Part shown: positions 38,409 to 53,332 of the stretch, in pieces | How positions within the stretch are numbered: position 1 is the first letter of the stretch | How the letters are laid out: the number at the start of each line of letters is the position of its first letter | Source: Puffinus mauretanicus | Taxonomy: Eukaryota; Chordata; Aves; Procellariiformes; Procellariidae | DNA length: 64,000 nucleotides | Reading direction: 5' to 3' | Assembly: GCA_023333565.1 (NCBI GenBank) | Contig: JAJKFH010000520.1 | Coordinates: 248,001 to 312,000, forward strand | The notes under the pieces: generated by a model | Told to the model about the DNA's origin: nothing | The model's input: the letters and a program-made list of their open reading frames with translations, nothing else | The model's database searches: none | Made by a program: the position numbers and the translations under genes

Positions 38409-41400
38409 CCGCCTCCCAGGGGACCACGGGCAGAGGTGGGGGTGTGTGAGCATCTGCATGGCTTTACCACTTTCCCATGAGTGCAGGTCAGGGTTGTGCT
38501 CCAAAAAGAGCACCACAGACCTTGTAAGTGCAAGCGGCTTCTCTGGAAACCAGAGACAGGTATTCTCCAGACAACAGGCACAGCCAGTTAGTTTTAACCT
38601 ATCCAGGTGTGATATCAGTATCAAAACAAATTGCAGGAGGTAGCTTCATACCCCATCTATGAAGACGCCAAGGTGGCACCAAACCCATGCTATTCTGGTC
38701 TCACAATGCTGGGCTGAGCAGGCCAGGTTTTTAGGCTGTCCACCTCCATCAGCAATGCAGGCTTATGGGGAGAAAACATGGGGAGAGCGCTCTTGTGCCC
38801 TCCGGCAGAAAGACTTTGTTCTGTGGTTCAAAAACTCCGAGTCTTCCTGAACACCAGACAACATTTTTAATGTACCAAACTTACAGTCTGTTGAGTTTTT
38901 ACTGCTGGTTTTAATACAGTCCTCCTGGCCACCGTGTCCATCTTTGTTCAGGATGACAAACCCTCCTGGACAGCCACTGCACCATCGGAAGACCAGCAGC
39001 TGTGCAAGCCTCCAGATTTCAGCTGCTGGCATTACAAGTGTTTTCTCTGCTTTTAATTTATTACTTAATGCACCTGGAAAACGTACCTGAACCAGCACTG
39101 AGCTAGCAATGCCAGCGCACAAAGTTGCTGTTAAGGCGGGAAAGCAGAGTGTTTACTTTCACATATTTGAGATGGAGATAAATTACATACAAAGGGAGTG
39201 GAGTGTCCTATTTTCTGCTGCCTTATATTATCTGCCCTGACTGCTTTTTTTTTTCCCTTCAGAGTTTAATAATACCAATTTTTCTGTATAAACTCATGTG
39301 TATGCAGAAAAGGGGTGGAAGGCCTGAATAAGAATATGACTGATATATCCAGGCTCTCTGCTACCCATGAGCATACGATAAGCACAGCAGACCTTGTGTC
39401 ATCATGCCTGCCTAGAGGACAGGCGGCTCAGAGCTAATACGGACATGCAGTGCAACGCACATTTTGAAATAAGGATCTCATTTCCAGTCAGGTGCAAAAG
39501 TTTCACCTCAACTGTAAAAACAGCAATTGCTTTCTGTTTGGTTTAGGTACCCATACCTACACAGAATTCCCAATGTCTGTTTACTTCTAGAGAACGCAAA
39601 GTTTTCAGCAGCCTATTTCCATCACTCGCAGCCTCTTCAGCATGCAACATAAACTATACGGAGCAGTCGGACTAGCTGTCCTCATACCGTCCCAGGTTCT
39701 TCCAAGCATTTTTTTGTTTCAAGTTTATTGGCCAGACCTCGGTGCGAGATAATTTTTGTGGCCCAACGGTGGTTGTTTTACCCTGCCTTACAGCAGTTGA
39801 AAAATTAGCCTCATTCTTTCTAGGCCTTTTCCCCAAGTTGAAGGGTTTGCTTGTGCTTTTAATTTTTTTTCTCAAAGATTCTCTTTTAAAATTACCCATA
39901 AATCTGCAAACATTGAACCCCAGGGCTCACAGATGCCGTTAACTCTGTCACTCGGTGCTGTCAGGCAGTGATGAGAAAATGAAAGAAAAGACCAACCTCC
40001 ATGTAAGAACTTTTGGGCTACATCTATATCAGTAAATAAACTGAGGCAGAGATTCATCAGACATGGTATGACTCATGTCCTAGGACATAACTATCACCCT
40101 GCAAAGAAGAGTGGCCACAACAAACTGCATTTGGAAACAGCCCAAGGCCCACGCTGGCCCCAAACTAGCCATGCTAAAAATGTGAGAGTGCAAACAGCCT
40201 TGTGCTTATGCTTTGGCTCACACCCTGCCTGTTTAATAGTCTTTTCTGACAACTTGGGATACTTTAAAAGTACATACTCTTTGCTGACAATTTGGGGTAT
40301 ATAGACTTCTTTATTAGAGGGTCTGATCCTACAAGAGCTTGTATTTATGCTTCATTATATGACTGATGGTTGGACAACAACAGTGTCTAGAATCAAGAAC
40401 ACGCAATGAGAAAACATGGTGCCTGATTCCTACAGTTTGAGGGAAGCTTTCATTACAGAGTATGTTTTACCACACATCACCTAAGAAATACATCAGGACA
40501 CAAATATTGATTAAAAAGAAGTATTTTTATAGCTGCCAAGATCAGAAGTATTATTAAAAAAAAAAGGCTTCTGCAACTTCAGAAAAGAAGGGGACCTGGA
40601 AAGTAAGTTTTGTCTGCCACAAAACATCAATTTGTACAATTAAAATATTTCCCCAAACAAAACCTATTAAAATGAAAAAAACCCTGTTGTCAAGGGTCAC
40701 AGAAAAATTGGATGTTATTTGAGTCTGCTGAAAATGATCTGACAAGATACACAAATTCCACAGATCTAAAAATTATTTTTAGCTTCCAGTCCTGCAGATG
40801 AGTTGCAAAATCTGACCCTGTGTAGTTACAGGCTCAGACCTTCTCTAATTAAGCTTCGACTGGTCATCAAACTGACAATCGAGGAAAACAACTGCATTTT
40901 TCTTGGTATTACAAGAGACAGGAAATGTGATAGATCTTTTTTTTTTGGCAAGGCATGTATGTTCAAAATCAGTTCAGCATGGAGAGAAATGTGTGCCTTG
41001 AAAAATAGACAGGGGGTTGTAGGCAAAGGACTATGGTAACAACGCAGGCACTGGGTTTGAGGAGCTGTTCAGTTCAGTAGCACAGAGCTCAGCACCAGGC
41101 AGGGGCTTATTTTATGTAACAGTGCCATTTAGCCAAATATTTTCTAGTAAGATTTATTCTATCAAGTCTAAAGTGACAGGAACCCTGCAACTAATAAAAG
41201 ATGTGTGTGTGAATATGCATGTGTAAGGGAAAAACAGAAACACTCTGACATATCTGTCATCTCTATTATTATGAAGACATGCATGGACTTTATCAAGTGC
41301 TCAGAGCAAAGCAGAAGGTTGTAAATTTAATAAAGATGTATGCATAGAAAATACAAATCAGATTTATACAGTGCCGTGACTGTCTTTGGAAATGTGGTGT

Positions 41401-42534
41401 ATAGCATGAAGGTCATTGAAGCTCGAAGCAATGTGCGGAGTAAAGAAGAGTGCTGGCTTGCAAGCACACCAGCTTCTCCAGCCTGGAGGAAGGACCTTCT
41501 CTGATGACCTGTGCCTGGAACTGCGGCGTCACAATAAGTCTAAAAGTTGTTAAAAGGAAGTTGTAGAGATCCCAAGGGCTCCAGTTATGATGTAGCCCTT
41601 GGAGGAGGGCAGGGATGAGAATAGCTATCAGCTATACCAGCTCCCACTCATCAAAACAGCTGCAAGAAGTAAAAAGCTCAGTGGCTCGGCAGAGTCTAGA
41701 GCTGATTTTTGCTGTTTCATCTTTCCTGGTTTGGAATCTGGGATCGCTGTTCTCCATTTCCTAATCATACAATTGCTTAAACTAGAGGGGACCTCAGGTA
41801 AGTCTGGCATGCTCAGAAAAAGAAAGCATCCAAATAAAAGAGAGTAGCACCCTGTTGTTCATCAGTCTCCGTTTGGCCATGCAGCCCACCCAGCTGGCAC
41901 AGAGTCCCAGACTGCAAGCCGGAACAACACAGCATGCCTCTGTAGCGTCTTTTAGAAGTTAATCTCGTGGCATTTTACAAAGGCTTGTCGTGCCTGTCTT
42001 TGAGGTGGGAAGACCTGAGGTTGTGGGAAGGTGTCAGGGCAGGCAGCGGTGGAGCCTGGCCCGGAGCCATGGCTGCGAGGCCAGCACCCTCCCCGAGGGC
42101 ACCCTGCTGCGTCCAAACCTGCAGGCAATGCAACAGCAGGCATGGCCGTCTTTACCGAGGATGTGGAAAAATCACAAATATTATCACAACCCAGCAAGGT
42201 GAAAGTTCACCCTGGAAAAATGCAACCTAATGTGTTCCTAAACTACATGCTGAGCGGAAGGAGGAACCTAGGAAACTTGGGAGCTCGAAGACGGACTGAG
42301 CTGACAGAGGAAAACACATTAAAAGACACATTCCCAGTGTCAGGGCAACCAAGCTGGCCGCTGCCATATAGACCTGCCTAAGCAGGGTACCGTGGTAGGT
42401 GACCCTCCACCCATAAACAGCCTTGGTGAGCTTGAACCACCAGATCCAGCTCCCTTCAACAACACAGAGACATTGTAAAAAGCTGGGAAAACATGGGGAA
42501 GTTTTGAAAAGAACATCAAAAAACTCTGTGGGGA

Positions 42535-42940
42535 TTGGATAGCCTGAATTTTTGGGAAAGATTAAAAGCTAAATACGGACTTCATTGCTTGACTAAGCAA
42601 TAAACAAAGAAGTGTGAGAGCACTCTGCAAATATATGAAGGAGATAGACACGACAAAAAGAACAGACTTCTTTATCATAAATTAGGAAGGAATACAATTG
42701 TGGGCAATAGTATGGCATTAAAAAAAGGAAAATTAAAACTGATTATCAAAGAAAAAAAGTCTTTCTGACAGTGATTTATTAGTCTACAGTTTAATCTCCT
42801 GTGAGGTATGCTCCTATGCTTGTTATATTTAAAAATTATACGAGATGAACTACCAATAAATTTACAATACAGAAAATTCTTGTCCTTAGAGAAAAATGGG
42901 CTGAATGACCTCACATCTTTAAATTATCAGATTCTATGTT
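42535..42940 (+). mobile_element. Old CR1-like LINE relic
   Basis: The plus strand keeps the layout of an ancient CR1 3' region. It has a CAAATATATGAAGGAGATAGAC block, then AGACTTCTTTATCATAAATTA, then AAAATTAAAACTGATTATCA with CTTTCTGACAGTG, and finally GAATGACCTCACATCT and AGATTCTATG. Each block resembles its counterpart in old sauropsid CR1 copies, but the divergence is high and borders are estimates. Alternative explanation: chance similarity in AT-rich DNA. Confidence 0.5.
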
Positions 42941-45900
42941 TGGCTGCATTATACATTACTGAACAAAAAAAGCCTACAACCCCCACTAAATTTAGGCTCG
43001 GAAGTCTTAAAACAATCAGTATCATTTGATCCAGGGCTGTAAGTGTTTTCCAGCAGTTACAGCTGTTGCAACAAACAAGGCAAAGATTTATTCTATAAGC
43101 CATTAAGCACGCATTATACACAATGCATTGCTTTCCCTGGCTTGCCAAAAATGACAAACACATTGAACAGTGCTAAGATTGAAACAGATCCTGCGACCCA
43201 AACTTGGGCTAGATGAGTACAAGAACAGGATTGTGCTGCCAGGCTTTGTAAGACAATGTTGACACATGGTCAAATAAATAGTATTGGTGGAATACAAAAC
43301 GTGAAGTTGAGCATAGGAGCCCACCTCTCCACAAGACTGTGAAAACATGCAATTCTTGTTTTGATTTAAAAGACAACTTGCAACCAACACCTGCTAGGAT
43401 GGGTTTTCACAAGGTCCTCAGTGCAGGTTGGAGGTCTAGCACGTTTCAATTCACTAGTCACTTCCTCTGGAAGTCTGTCAGAAGAAAATCCTGAAAGCAG
43501 ACTGACTTCCTACTCTTCTCCAGCACCGTTGGCACACATTAAAGTTAAGCTGCACCTTCAGCTTTCATGGAAAATCTGGAGAAGAACAGGAACAGAGCCT
43601 GGGAAGAACGGGCCATTTCCTCTTCCCTTGTGGCCATGGTGGTAGGAGGGACCAGCCTTGCCACACTGAAGCACCAGGAGTTAATTAACACCTCTTTACA
43701 GCATTGTAATACAACCTTAGTGCCTAATTAACCTTTTTACAGAATCAAACATGGCATCTCTGTTCTCCCTACAAATTTGTCATCTATAACTAGATTTCTA
43801 TAAAACACCCTCCAGAGTTACCAAACCAAAATGAAAGGTAAGTTCTCCATATATTATCATCATTCCACATGCTAACATTCTTCAAATGTTGTTAATGTGG
43901 AATTAAAGGATAGAATATGGATTTACAGAGACAGCATTATGTCCTCAAATCAACAATCTGAAATAGTCCCACTGTTCAACCAAACAGCTCATGTGATGGA
44001 CAGGTTAATGAGTGCTGTTAAAAAAGTTTGACAGTGTAAACTCACCTCATGTTCATACACACTGATGTGTGGTTTAGGGTAAACTTAGGCGAGAATGGTT
44101 GGATTTAACCTTCCTCTTTAGTGTAGACAAAGAGAGGTCCACACATCTATCAGCAGCACTGATGGGTGTTTGTGGCATGTCCAGTTTGCTACTGTATTTC
44201 CCATCTCTCCTTCTTGTGCCCTCCTAACGGTCAACTCTAAGCAGACAAATTAGCTACAAGGTCTTTCCATGTTTTCTAACAGGAGCTGTATTGAGACTGC
44301 TATTGGCCTGTCCCTATTGCAGTGTCCAAGCTATCGATATTTTCTGTTCGGTTACACAGACATGGGAAGCAAAGTCAGGGAACAGGATGGCCTTTACCCT
44401 CTCCCAGGTTATGCTCATTATGGCACAGAAAATGTACCCTTTCATTTCATGCATTACAATTCTCAGGGCTGGATCCAGCCTAACTTTCTGCTACCTATAC
44501 ATGCTTAATGTTAATTAAGAAAATTGCTTTACGGATACCCTGAAAAAGCTGTCCAACATATGTGGAAAGTAACATTACTGATTTTAAGACTGGCAAGCTC
44601 TAAAAAAAGCCTGAAATCATAAATCTTTTTTAAAACTAATTGATATGCCCAGAGCAGTTTTAATACAAAAATGTCTTGAATCTCCTCCATCCATTTTTAA
44701 CCACCAGTCATTCACAAGACTTCCACACTGTTAGGAATCATTGATTTATTTCTCTAATTATCAATGGTTACTTAAGCTTTTTCCAACAAGTTTGGGGATG
44801 GGTTTCATCTTCCTTCTCGTCCAATAGCACAGTTTTCCCACGGACCAGTAATTCATGAACTCTGGCTCACTGGAACTCTACTTGGAATGTACTACTCTGT
44901 ATTTTTATTTAACAGAGATTGCTTGACCGTAACTGACATTGAAGAACAGGGAAAAGATTAGCTTTCATATAAAATTTTTTAATGTATCCAGCTATGTTAG
45001 GACTAGAAACTGATTATGAACTGGGAAGCAGCATGGGCATGCAAACTCACCATGAATCTTCACACATCCCCTCACTTAGCCAAGTACAGTGGCAAGATCA
45101 TGGTCAGTTGCTACGAGACTGGGATTCACTTCATTCATTTAATTAAAAAACCCAAGTCACTATTCTGCCAGTATTACACACTTCCCAACAACTGCAACAT
45201 TCCTGTAGCCCTTATCCGCTATTCTTACACGCTACGTAGTTGTTTGGTCTCATCACTAATACGGTTGCATGCTTCTTGGACTTTGCATCTTCCAATTTTC
45301 TTCTGCTGTGTTTTGCAAGAAATCATGTTGATGCAGAATAAGGCTGTGAGCTTCTACAAAGAATAAACTATGGGATTTTTTGTCTAACATGGGTAACCCT
45401 CTTGTACTGCACATGATGGTCTTTTTCTGGTTTTGTCTTTGCATCTCTAACTTACCTTGGAAATGTAGGAATTTCCTCTTTGGGTCACTGACTTCCTCAG
45501 GAATTCTTAAAACTGGTAAGTATTGCCAGTGGGAAATGCAGTCTTCAAAATCTAAAGCTGCCCTAAATGAACAATGCTTCTAAGTCTTGTTAGAGTCAAC
45601 TATTTGGGATAGGATACTGGATTTGAAAATAACACGCTTGTGTTTGTATAATCCCTTGAAGATATAAAGTGCTACATTTTCTTGTCCTTGGCCACCGCCA
45701 TGAATTTGGTAAATTCTCAAACAGTGCACTACTTGATTAAAGATCTAGCATTTTCAACAGGAATTGGGCATCAACAGGATTGCTGTTATGTTAAGACAGA
45801 TCGATGACAACGTCCTGCAAAGGAGTGACACTTTAACGGAGCTGTCAACAAATCAGGGACAGAGGAGAGCAAATGGCCAGTTGTCCACCATGCTGTTCAA

Positions 45901-46744
45901 ACAACAAAACTGCCAAGCACACACGCTTGCAGCTGGGAAAACACAGACACTAAGGTTTATTTTCCTTTCTGATTAAAACAATTGTTTTATCAGTTGAAGT
46001 CTGACAGCTTCCAGGAGCTTCTGTGTGCTTACTGGGTCCCGCTGCTTCTAGTTTTGGTATCTTCCGTGCCAGAAGGTTTGTATTTCCCTGGCCATAACTC
46101 AATATCTCACCCATGTTCCCGGCTGACTCATTTCACTTTTGATACATCCCCAAACCCAGCCCTACTACTCCTCAAGTTCACAGTCAGAGGTTTTGCCAAA
46201 AGAGGCCCTTCCCTTCATTCCCTTGTTAAAAATGTTTCCTTAATTGCCACTCACCCTTCTTCAGTCCAAATGAAACTACTGTAATGAACAAGTGACATGT
46301 GGACATCTTCCTGGTAAATGTGGAAGACTTATTCTTCCTCATCTTTCATGACGTACCTGCTAAGTTTGATATTGTCTGTCACACCCTCTCTGTCCTTTGG
46401 CTTTTTTATTTTTCCTTTCAGCTTTCAAGAATCTTTGCTTGTTTGGGTCTTCTTCTGCCTCTCTGACCATTGCCTTTTGGCATTTCTGCTGCCTTCTCTC
46501 TCTCTGTGGACTTGCCTCTTTCACTGTGTGTGCTTGCCTTACCCACAATTACCTTTATTTCTGAACTTGGACTATACATAACTCTCCTCCCTTGCCTTTG
46601 CTGCTGCCACGGTTTCATTGCCATTCCTGGACGATCCTGTATCAGTCCTTCCCTCTAGTACTTGTAGCATCCTCTGATGCCAAGCTGGTAGGTGATTCCT
46701 CTTCTCCCTGAAACGTACTTTTGTTCATCACTCTCTATCAGTAT

Positions 46745-46860
46745 CATCTCTGATTTACAAATGGCTTTAGAAATTAGGACACAAGACAGGGAGACTCCTG
46801 AAATTTAAAATTCAGAGAGTCACATAGTAGAAGGACTGGAACCCATCCTTGTGTCTGGGA
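46745..46860 (-). repeat. Possible MIR-like SINE remnant
   Basis: CTGATTTACAAATGGC, followed later by GAGAGTCACATAGTAGAAGG and CTGGAACCCA, mirrors the reverse complement of the MIR layout (ACAGATGGGG, GGTCACACAG, GAACCCAGG). The match is weak and the borders are estimates. Confidence 0.35.
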
Positions 46861-49117
46861 CAATAGGAGTAAACACAAAAGGGGCATCAGACCTTCAGAA
46901 GAGACCTGCCAAGAGAAGTACTACATTAGATCACAATCTAGGGAAAACTGGGAGAAGATGCAGTCTGGGACAATCGACTGTCAAGTGTTGGGCCACGTCA
47001 GGTCATCGCTTTGGCCACAGCCCCCAGGCTCCCTCTGACTCAAACACTGCATTCAGCTGGTGGGTCACAGGCCTGAAAACCTGCAAGGAGGAGATGGGGC
47101 GGGCAAGACTTATGAGGCAGGCAATAAAGGTTTGGGGTTTTGGGAGGTGTGATAGGAGGTTGGAGGGAGAAACAGCTCTTGGTTAGATGCAAATGTTAGA
47201 ATGAATCTTTTAATTAGGAGCTTCGGCTGCCTCCGGAGCAGTCAATGCTGCCTGTGAAACTGCTCGTCCAGATGTGCCTTCTCAACCCTGAGCTGAGCTA
47301 TCTGATCCCCAGTTTTGCTTCTTTCGTACCCTTCACTATCTTTTGTTCTGCTCCACGTGCTGGGAGAACTGGAGGGTTCTTGCCTACCACACCGCTTGGC
47401 TTGTCTACCACATCACATTTGTTTCTTCATCAAACCCTGCTGAAGGACAGATTAAGTCTGTGAGATGAATTAAGCAGCAGATCGAGGCTTAATGCTGGAC
47501 CCTCACGAATCTTCATTAAATGGAAAGCATTGCTCCTCCCTGTACAAAATTACTCTGAGATGCTCCATGTCTCAAGATGCACTGAGGCACAATCGCTCTT
47601 TTTAACATGCTGTAATTTTATGTTGCTTTTTAAAACATTATAACACGTTCCAAAGTAAAAAAAAAAATGTGCATAGATAATCTCTTAAATCCTCTGCTTA
47701 TGTAAAGTTGGGAAAGGAACGATAAAGATTTTGAGCAAGTTTTATCTAATTAGAAAGGACTTAATTACTTCTCTCCTGACAGATGAGCCTCTGGCTGATA
47801 ATTTTATAAGGATGGTATGCCTTGAGCAAAACCACAGAAAATAGTTTTCTGCCAGAACTTAAGAAAATAGAAGTTTCATCATACAGATTGTTATGAGTTT
47901 TGCACATGGGTAGTATTTATAAAAAATCTTTGCTGTCTAGCATAGACAGGCAATCAAAACTGAAATCAGAGAAAGAGTAGCAGAAAAACGACTGATAAAG
48001 CTTCCACATGTAAGTTCTTGCTTCTTCATTGTGAGATCTATTTCATGTTCAACCACTTTATTAACGAAGATGCTCCCCCCCACCCCGTTCCTCTCCTTCT
48101 GTACCCCCAGCAATTTACTGGGATTCCTTCTGTGGATTATCTAAAAGCAGGGAAGGTATTCATGCACCGTTATCATGCCTGTTGTCACATGAGATATATT
48201 ATACGGGCAGAATATTTTGTCTTGGAGACAGAAATGAAATGTCTATTCTGTGAAAGAAGTGACAAGCTAAAACAGAAGCACAGCAGCAAAGATTCGTGCA
48301 GCTCCTGGGCTGGATTCAGCTCTGTGGCCACTGAGAAAGAATTAATCATCCTCTATGGTCTTTACGGATCTGTATTCACAATGATGGTGGAATCTTTTTG
48401 CAACCATGTTAACTCTTATAAGGAAGTTTATTTATTGATGTATTTAAAAAAACTGCAGCCTGGTGCTGCATTACTTGTGCAAACAAATCTGCTAAAATAC
48501 AGGGAGCCAGTCGCTTAATTCAGAGTGATTGTGAGTACAAGTATCATGACCAGGTTCTTATTCTGCCCATTTTCATTTCCTGATTGTGCTTTGAATTTCT
48601 GGTGTTTTCTTGTGAGCTTAACAGACAAGTATCAAAGAGTTTAAGTCTAGTATTTGAACTAACTTTGACTGGTCAACATTTTTTTGCATGGGCAAGTAAT
48701 TAAATTTTATTAGACTGCCTGTGGTGTCTTTCCCCACTTTGTGATCAATGTTCTTTTTTTGATCATGTGAGTGGTGGTGACCTATAGCCTGGATGTTTAG
48801 CAGAAAGCTAGTTCTCTGTAAAGTTCCACATGATGGATCAAACCCCAAAGTTCGCCCCCTCAGTCCATTAATTTCTTTATGGCTCCTTCATTCAAGAAAT
48901 GTCATTTCAAACAAACAAAAATTACTCATTATCTAACACACCGATACACATTTTGACACATAAGTTTATCCTGGGACAAATGCACTCATGTTCTCCTATT
49001 TAGCACCAGATGTCCACCATTGTTGGTTTACAATTCCCAAAGAAGTAGAGATTGCTCTTAATGCCATGTGATGTTTCCTAGTCATGAATTATACTAAAAA
49101 GAAAAGAAAGGTAAAAG

Positions 49118-49222
49118 CATATATATATATGTGTATATATGTAAAAAGATGTATATGCAAATATATACTTTTTAACCTTACATCTTTGTATATATGCGTG
49201 TTTGTACATATATTTACATATG
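49118..49222. repeat. AT/GT low-complexity tract
   Basis: Alternating TATATA and TGTATA stretches, with ATATATAC and GTATATATGCG segments able to pair imperfectly, form an AT-rich patch in intron 3. Confidence 0.75.
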
Positions 49223-52200
49223 TTCCAAGCTTTCTTGAAGCCCTTGTTTCCAATAATGACTTTAGTCAAAGTTCCCAAATACAGATTTCATTTAGGATTA
49301 ATGAAACAATTAGTAAGGCAATAACAATTTACTGTTATAACCATATAACAAATATGTGCCTTTTGTAATAAACTTAAAATAGTGGTTTTAATTAGCAAAT
49401 GGAATCCAACATTTTCTAGTTGGCTCATTAAAATGAAATTAGATGCAGGGTTGGGAATTTTAATTCAAAACATTCACCTTCATTGTTGGAACATGTTCCT
49501 GAATGAATTCCTAGATTATTTTAGTAAATGTCCATGCTAATGTACTTGTAAAACCTGGGGTCCAAACTTGTTAACATTCCTTTCTCAAATTAGGACATCG
49601 GAAAAATTTCACTTCAGAAGGAAAAAGGGGATTATATAAAATTACTTCAATCAAGAAAAGATTATTTCCATGTGGAGCAGTGTAACTTAATTTACATTCC
49701 TACATCTCAAAATAATTGATGCAGTATTTTTAGTAATTATTGAATACTTACTTGCTACATGCAAGATCCCTCAGTTGAGGTAACTGCACTGCAAGCAGCG
49801 GTGGAATGAACTTTTACATTTGCCGCAATATGGAATATTCACATCACCTACTTTACGGTGTGCAACCCAGGGGCCTCTCTCCTGACAGTGCCTACCTCCC
49901 CTCTAGCAACAGTGTAAGTAACCTAAGATGACTTATCTTCCTCTGTATCACATATTCCTACAGTGTTTGTTGTGAAACACTATGTCCTTAGAGTAAGAAA
50001 TTATATAATGCATGAGAAAAAAAACCTGGAATACCTCAGTCTCTTCTATACTGTAAATTAAAGTTTCTAAGGCAACTCGATCAAGAAAAGTAAAAAAAAA
50101 AAAATGTTTGAGAAATAAGCACTTTAAGCGATAATGGCAGGAGGAATTTCGAACAAATTTACAGCTAAGTGAGGCTCATGCCTAATAGCTGTCCAGGGCT
50201 TGCTCCAGACCATTTTTGCTCTAGGTCTGTGAAGCTTGAAGGAAAAGACAGTTTTTAAAGAGGTTCAAGGGAGACATTTCTCTGTGTGGATACTCAGGCT
50301 AAGCCAACAAACTGCACAGCTACAACAGGGGGCTTTGAGTGTGAAGTGTCCGTAGACACCAGCCACCAGCTGCACATACTTGCCTACTTCTGCACCGTCA
50401 CAGACAGCACAGAGTAGGACTGACTTTTTCCAGACACGTTAGGACACCTTTGACTCTTATTCAACTTGGGATAAGCAATGGGGCACACTCAAATCACTAA
50501 TAAGCTCCTGGAGTCAGCTCCACCCTGGAGCTCCCACCCCCAGGGGTGGCTTCATGGGGAAAGAGCGGATCAGGGACAGGCAACAGGCAGCAACATGTTG
50601 GATCTGCCCCTTCTCTCCAAAACCACCCTCGCTGCTGCCCTCTGGCCTTCCTAGTCCCTCAGACCCACAGAGGGGAGGGCAGAGGCAGAGGTGCCAAGAG
50701 GCAGAGGATGCAGGGAGAAGAGAAGGAACAGGAAGAAGGTGGAGGGAACCAGCCTTGGCAAGCAAAGGTGGCTAAATGCTGTGTTCAGATGCTCAGACTT
50801 TATTTCACAGATTTGCTCCCTTGCCCGTCGTCCCTTACCTTATATGGGGAGAGTTAATTACTTCCACACATCTGTATGGCTTTCAACCTTGTCCTGTTAA
50901 AGATCATCCTTGTATTTTTTTCGGTCTAATTTTCCAGAGTCACCTTGAATTCTAATTCCACCATCCTGAGTGACTGAGCCCCTTCTTCTTACGTGGGCTG
51001 CTTACTTCGCATGCTTTGTTTTTCAAGGGCAAACATGATTTTCATGGATACAAGTCTAATTTATGTCTTCTCTAGAGAAATAATCCCTTTTTGTTTCTCT
51101 AAATGGTACTGAAATGTAAAGTTAATGCAAAAACACAAGTACATGAAGATAACGATGTATGTTTCTGCTAAGCTCTGCGGTGCCTCATTTGCGCCTCATG
51201 CAGAGTGCTGAACTAAGTAAAATCTTGATCTGCATCAAATGAAGTGAACTTAACTGACTTCCTTGAAGATTCATAAATAAGAAGGCCAGAGAGCAAGGCT
51301 GCGAGGCTGTTTGGCTGCATGCGTAATGGGAAGAAATTCACCCAGCCATTCTGGCACCACGCTCAGGAGATGCAGCTGATCAATAAACTCAAGGGAACTC
51401 TCCAAATCGCTTGCTTCAGTTTTCTCTGGAAAAGTATCAATAAGAGCCTGGTATACAAATAAACAACTGCCATGCAGATCCAAACTCCAAATATAAGAAA
51501 AAAAAAAAGGGAGTTAAAGATTTGCACATAGCTCGTGCACCATTTTCCAAGAAACCCCCAGAAGTAGCCTTGTCTTGGAGAAGGTTACAAAGAAAAGACA
51601 AAAAGCAATGTAAAGGTCTTTCACTTCATCTGATACAAAATACCATATGTTTTTGCATGCTTCATTAATGCTCCTTGGTTTGCCGCCTAGAAACGCACAA
51701 TGAGTTCAACCTTCAGGGGTCAGCAGTGCTCAGCATATCTATGAACTGAGCTCTAAGGGACTGTGGGGACTATCAAATAAGGGCTGACTCTGCTGAATAT
51801 TAATCCTGCAGTTTTAGGTTGGACGATTTGGAATCTGAAAACCAGCTAAGTACATATCACCCTCCATTTCACAGTGACGTGCGAATGCCACTAATCACCT
51901 GTACGGTTCCCTTCTGAGAAAAAAACAGTATTTCATTCAGAGGATGCACCTGGAGAGTATTCTTCTGAGTAGATTTGCTAGACTGTAAAATTCTCTGTTT
52001 ACTCATAGTTTTGAAATTAGATAAATACAGTAGCCTTTTTTGAGCTTTCTAGTGCAGAGAGTCCTCTGTTTTCAGTGATAACATTCATTTTTGGAAAGCA
52101 TAATACGATCAGACTAGCTGTACGTGGTCTGGAATAAAGCTTGCTAAATGCAGCAGAGTTTTTGTGGCTGCGCTGAAATACGAGTAGTGTAAAGAAAGGC

Positions 52201-53332
52201 TGCTTCACTTGTCTCATTTTTATACCCAGTGGTCTTTCATAGACTGTTCTGCCTAAATTTTAGTTTTAGTAGATTACCTTCAAATTAGAGTAAATTAGAG
52301 CTCAGGATTTACTCATAGTGCAATGCCTTACTCCACTAGAAGCCTAACAATTTAAATGCAAGGCAGCACAATCTTTATAGCTTTAGAGTTGTCTTGACAA
52401 TGTGCTGTTTATGGACTCTTTTTAGCATACATAGGCATACATGCATGCAAAGCCAAGAGGTTGAAGCGAAATGACTCAAACAGTGGATTTCTCCTGTTAC
52501 AGCATTAACATTATTGCTATTCCAAGCTTTCTTATTCTTGTTAAATAACAGTGGACTGAATAAAAAGGGAATAAGAAGTGTGATGGATATGAAAATATAA
52601 TGATGACAGTATAATAAATTAATGCTTACCATTTCCTGAGTGTTTGCAAAATCTGCCTCTTTCAAGCTACACTGCACCAAAAGCATTATAATATTAATCA
52701 GGACAATACAAAGGAATACATATTTGTATCAAAATCTACTTAGACTAATGAGCATTCCTGCTCCCTAAAGACAAAACCAAAATAAAAAAGGAGGAGGTTT
52801 TCATCTCATTGAAACAGTACATGATACACTGCTAATGCCACTGCACATTCAAAGAGGCATGTTTGTAAGTGGTTAAAAATACAGCCTGAGCCTTAGCACA
52901 TTGTCTTGCATGTAGAATTTTATTGCATGTGGAATAAACTACTCTGCATCTAACTCAGAATCACAGCCATTAGCCCTCAAGGTATTTTTATTTGACCTCA
53001 AATGAACATAAAAAAGGAGCTCATAGAGCAGCCATTTCTTTGCTATTTCTGCAGCGTCTATCAAGGCACTGGCAGTGCAGCCTCCGTGTAGAAAGTGTAG
53101 TGCTTCTGAAACATGTTATTAGTGTAAATCTTGGACTTGACTTTATTTTATATATAATGACAGGATGTCAAAAATACTTTGATCTGTATTAATGTAGTTA
53201 TTGGAATGAAAATACTTTCAGTCAATTAGTGTTTTGATCCAATGCAGTTAGCTACACCACCCAGTCTTCAAGTACTGATGTTCTTTTACATTACAATCTG
53301 TCTCTCACCCATGACACAGCTAGGTGACTTAC

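Larger units (their letters stand above)
28124..53332 (-). other. PDGFD: PDGFD intron 3
   Basis: At 25.2 kb this is the largest intron wholly inside the window. It holds the solo LTR at 31.8-32.4 kb, an old CR1-like relic at about 42.5-42.9 kb, a possible SINE remnant near 46.75-46.86 kb, several short tandem duplications and AT-rich low-complexity DNA near 49.1-49.2 kb. The longest plus-strand open frame (48018-48518) shows no recognisable domain. The stretches 34000-38000 and 43000-48000 look unique and hold nothing I can name. Confidence 0.85.

Noticed and set aside
38183..38643. Overlapping His/Thr-rich open frames on both strands
   Set aside because: They are produced by the 29-bp duplication and CCACC-rich sequence.
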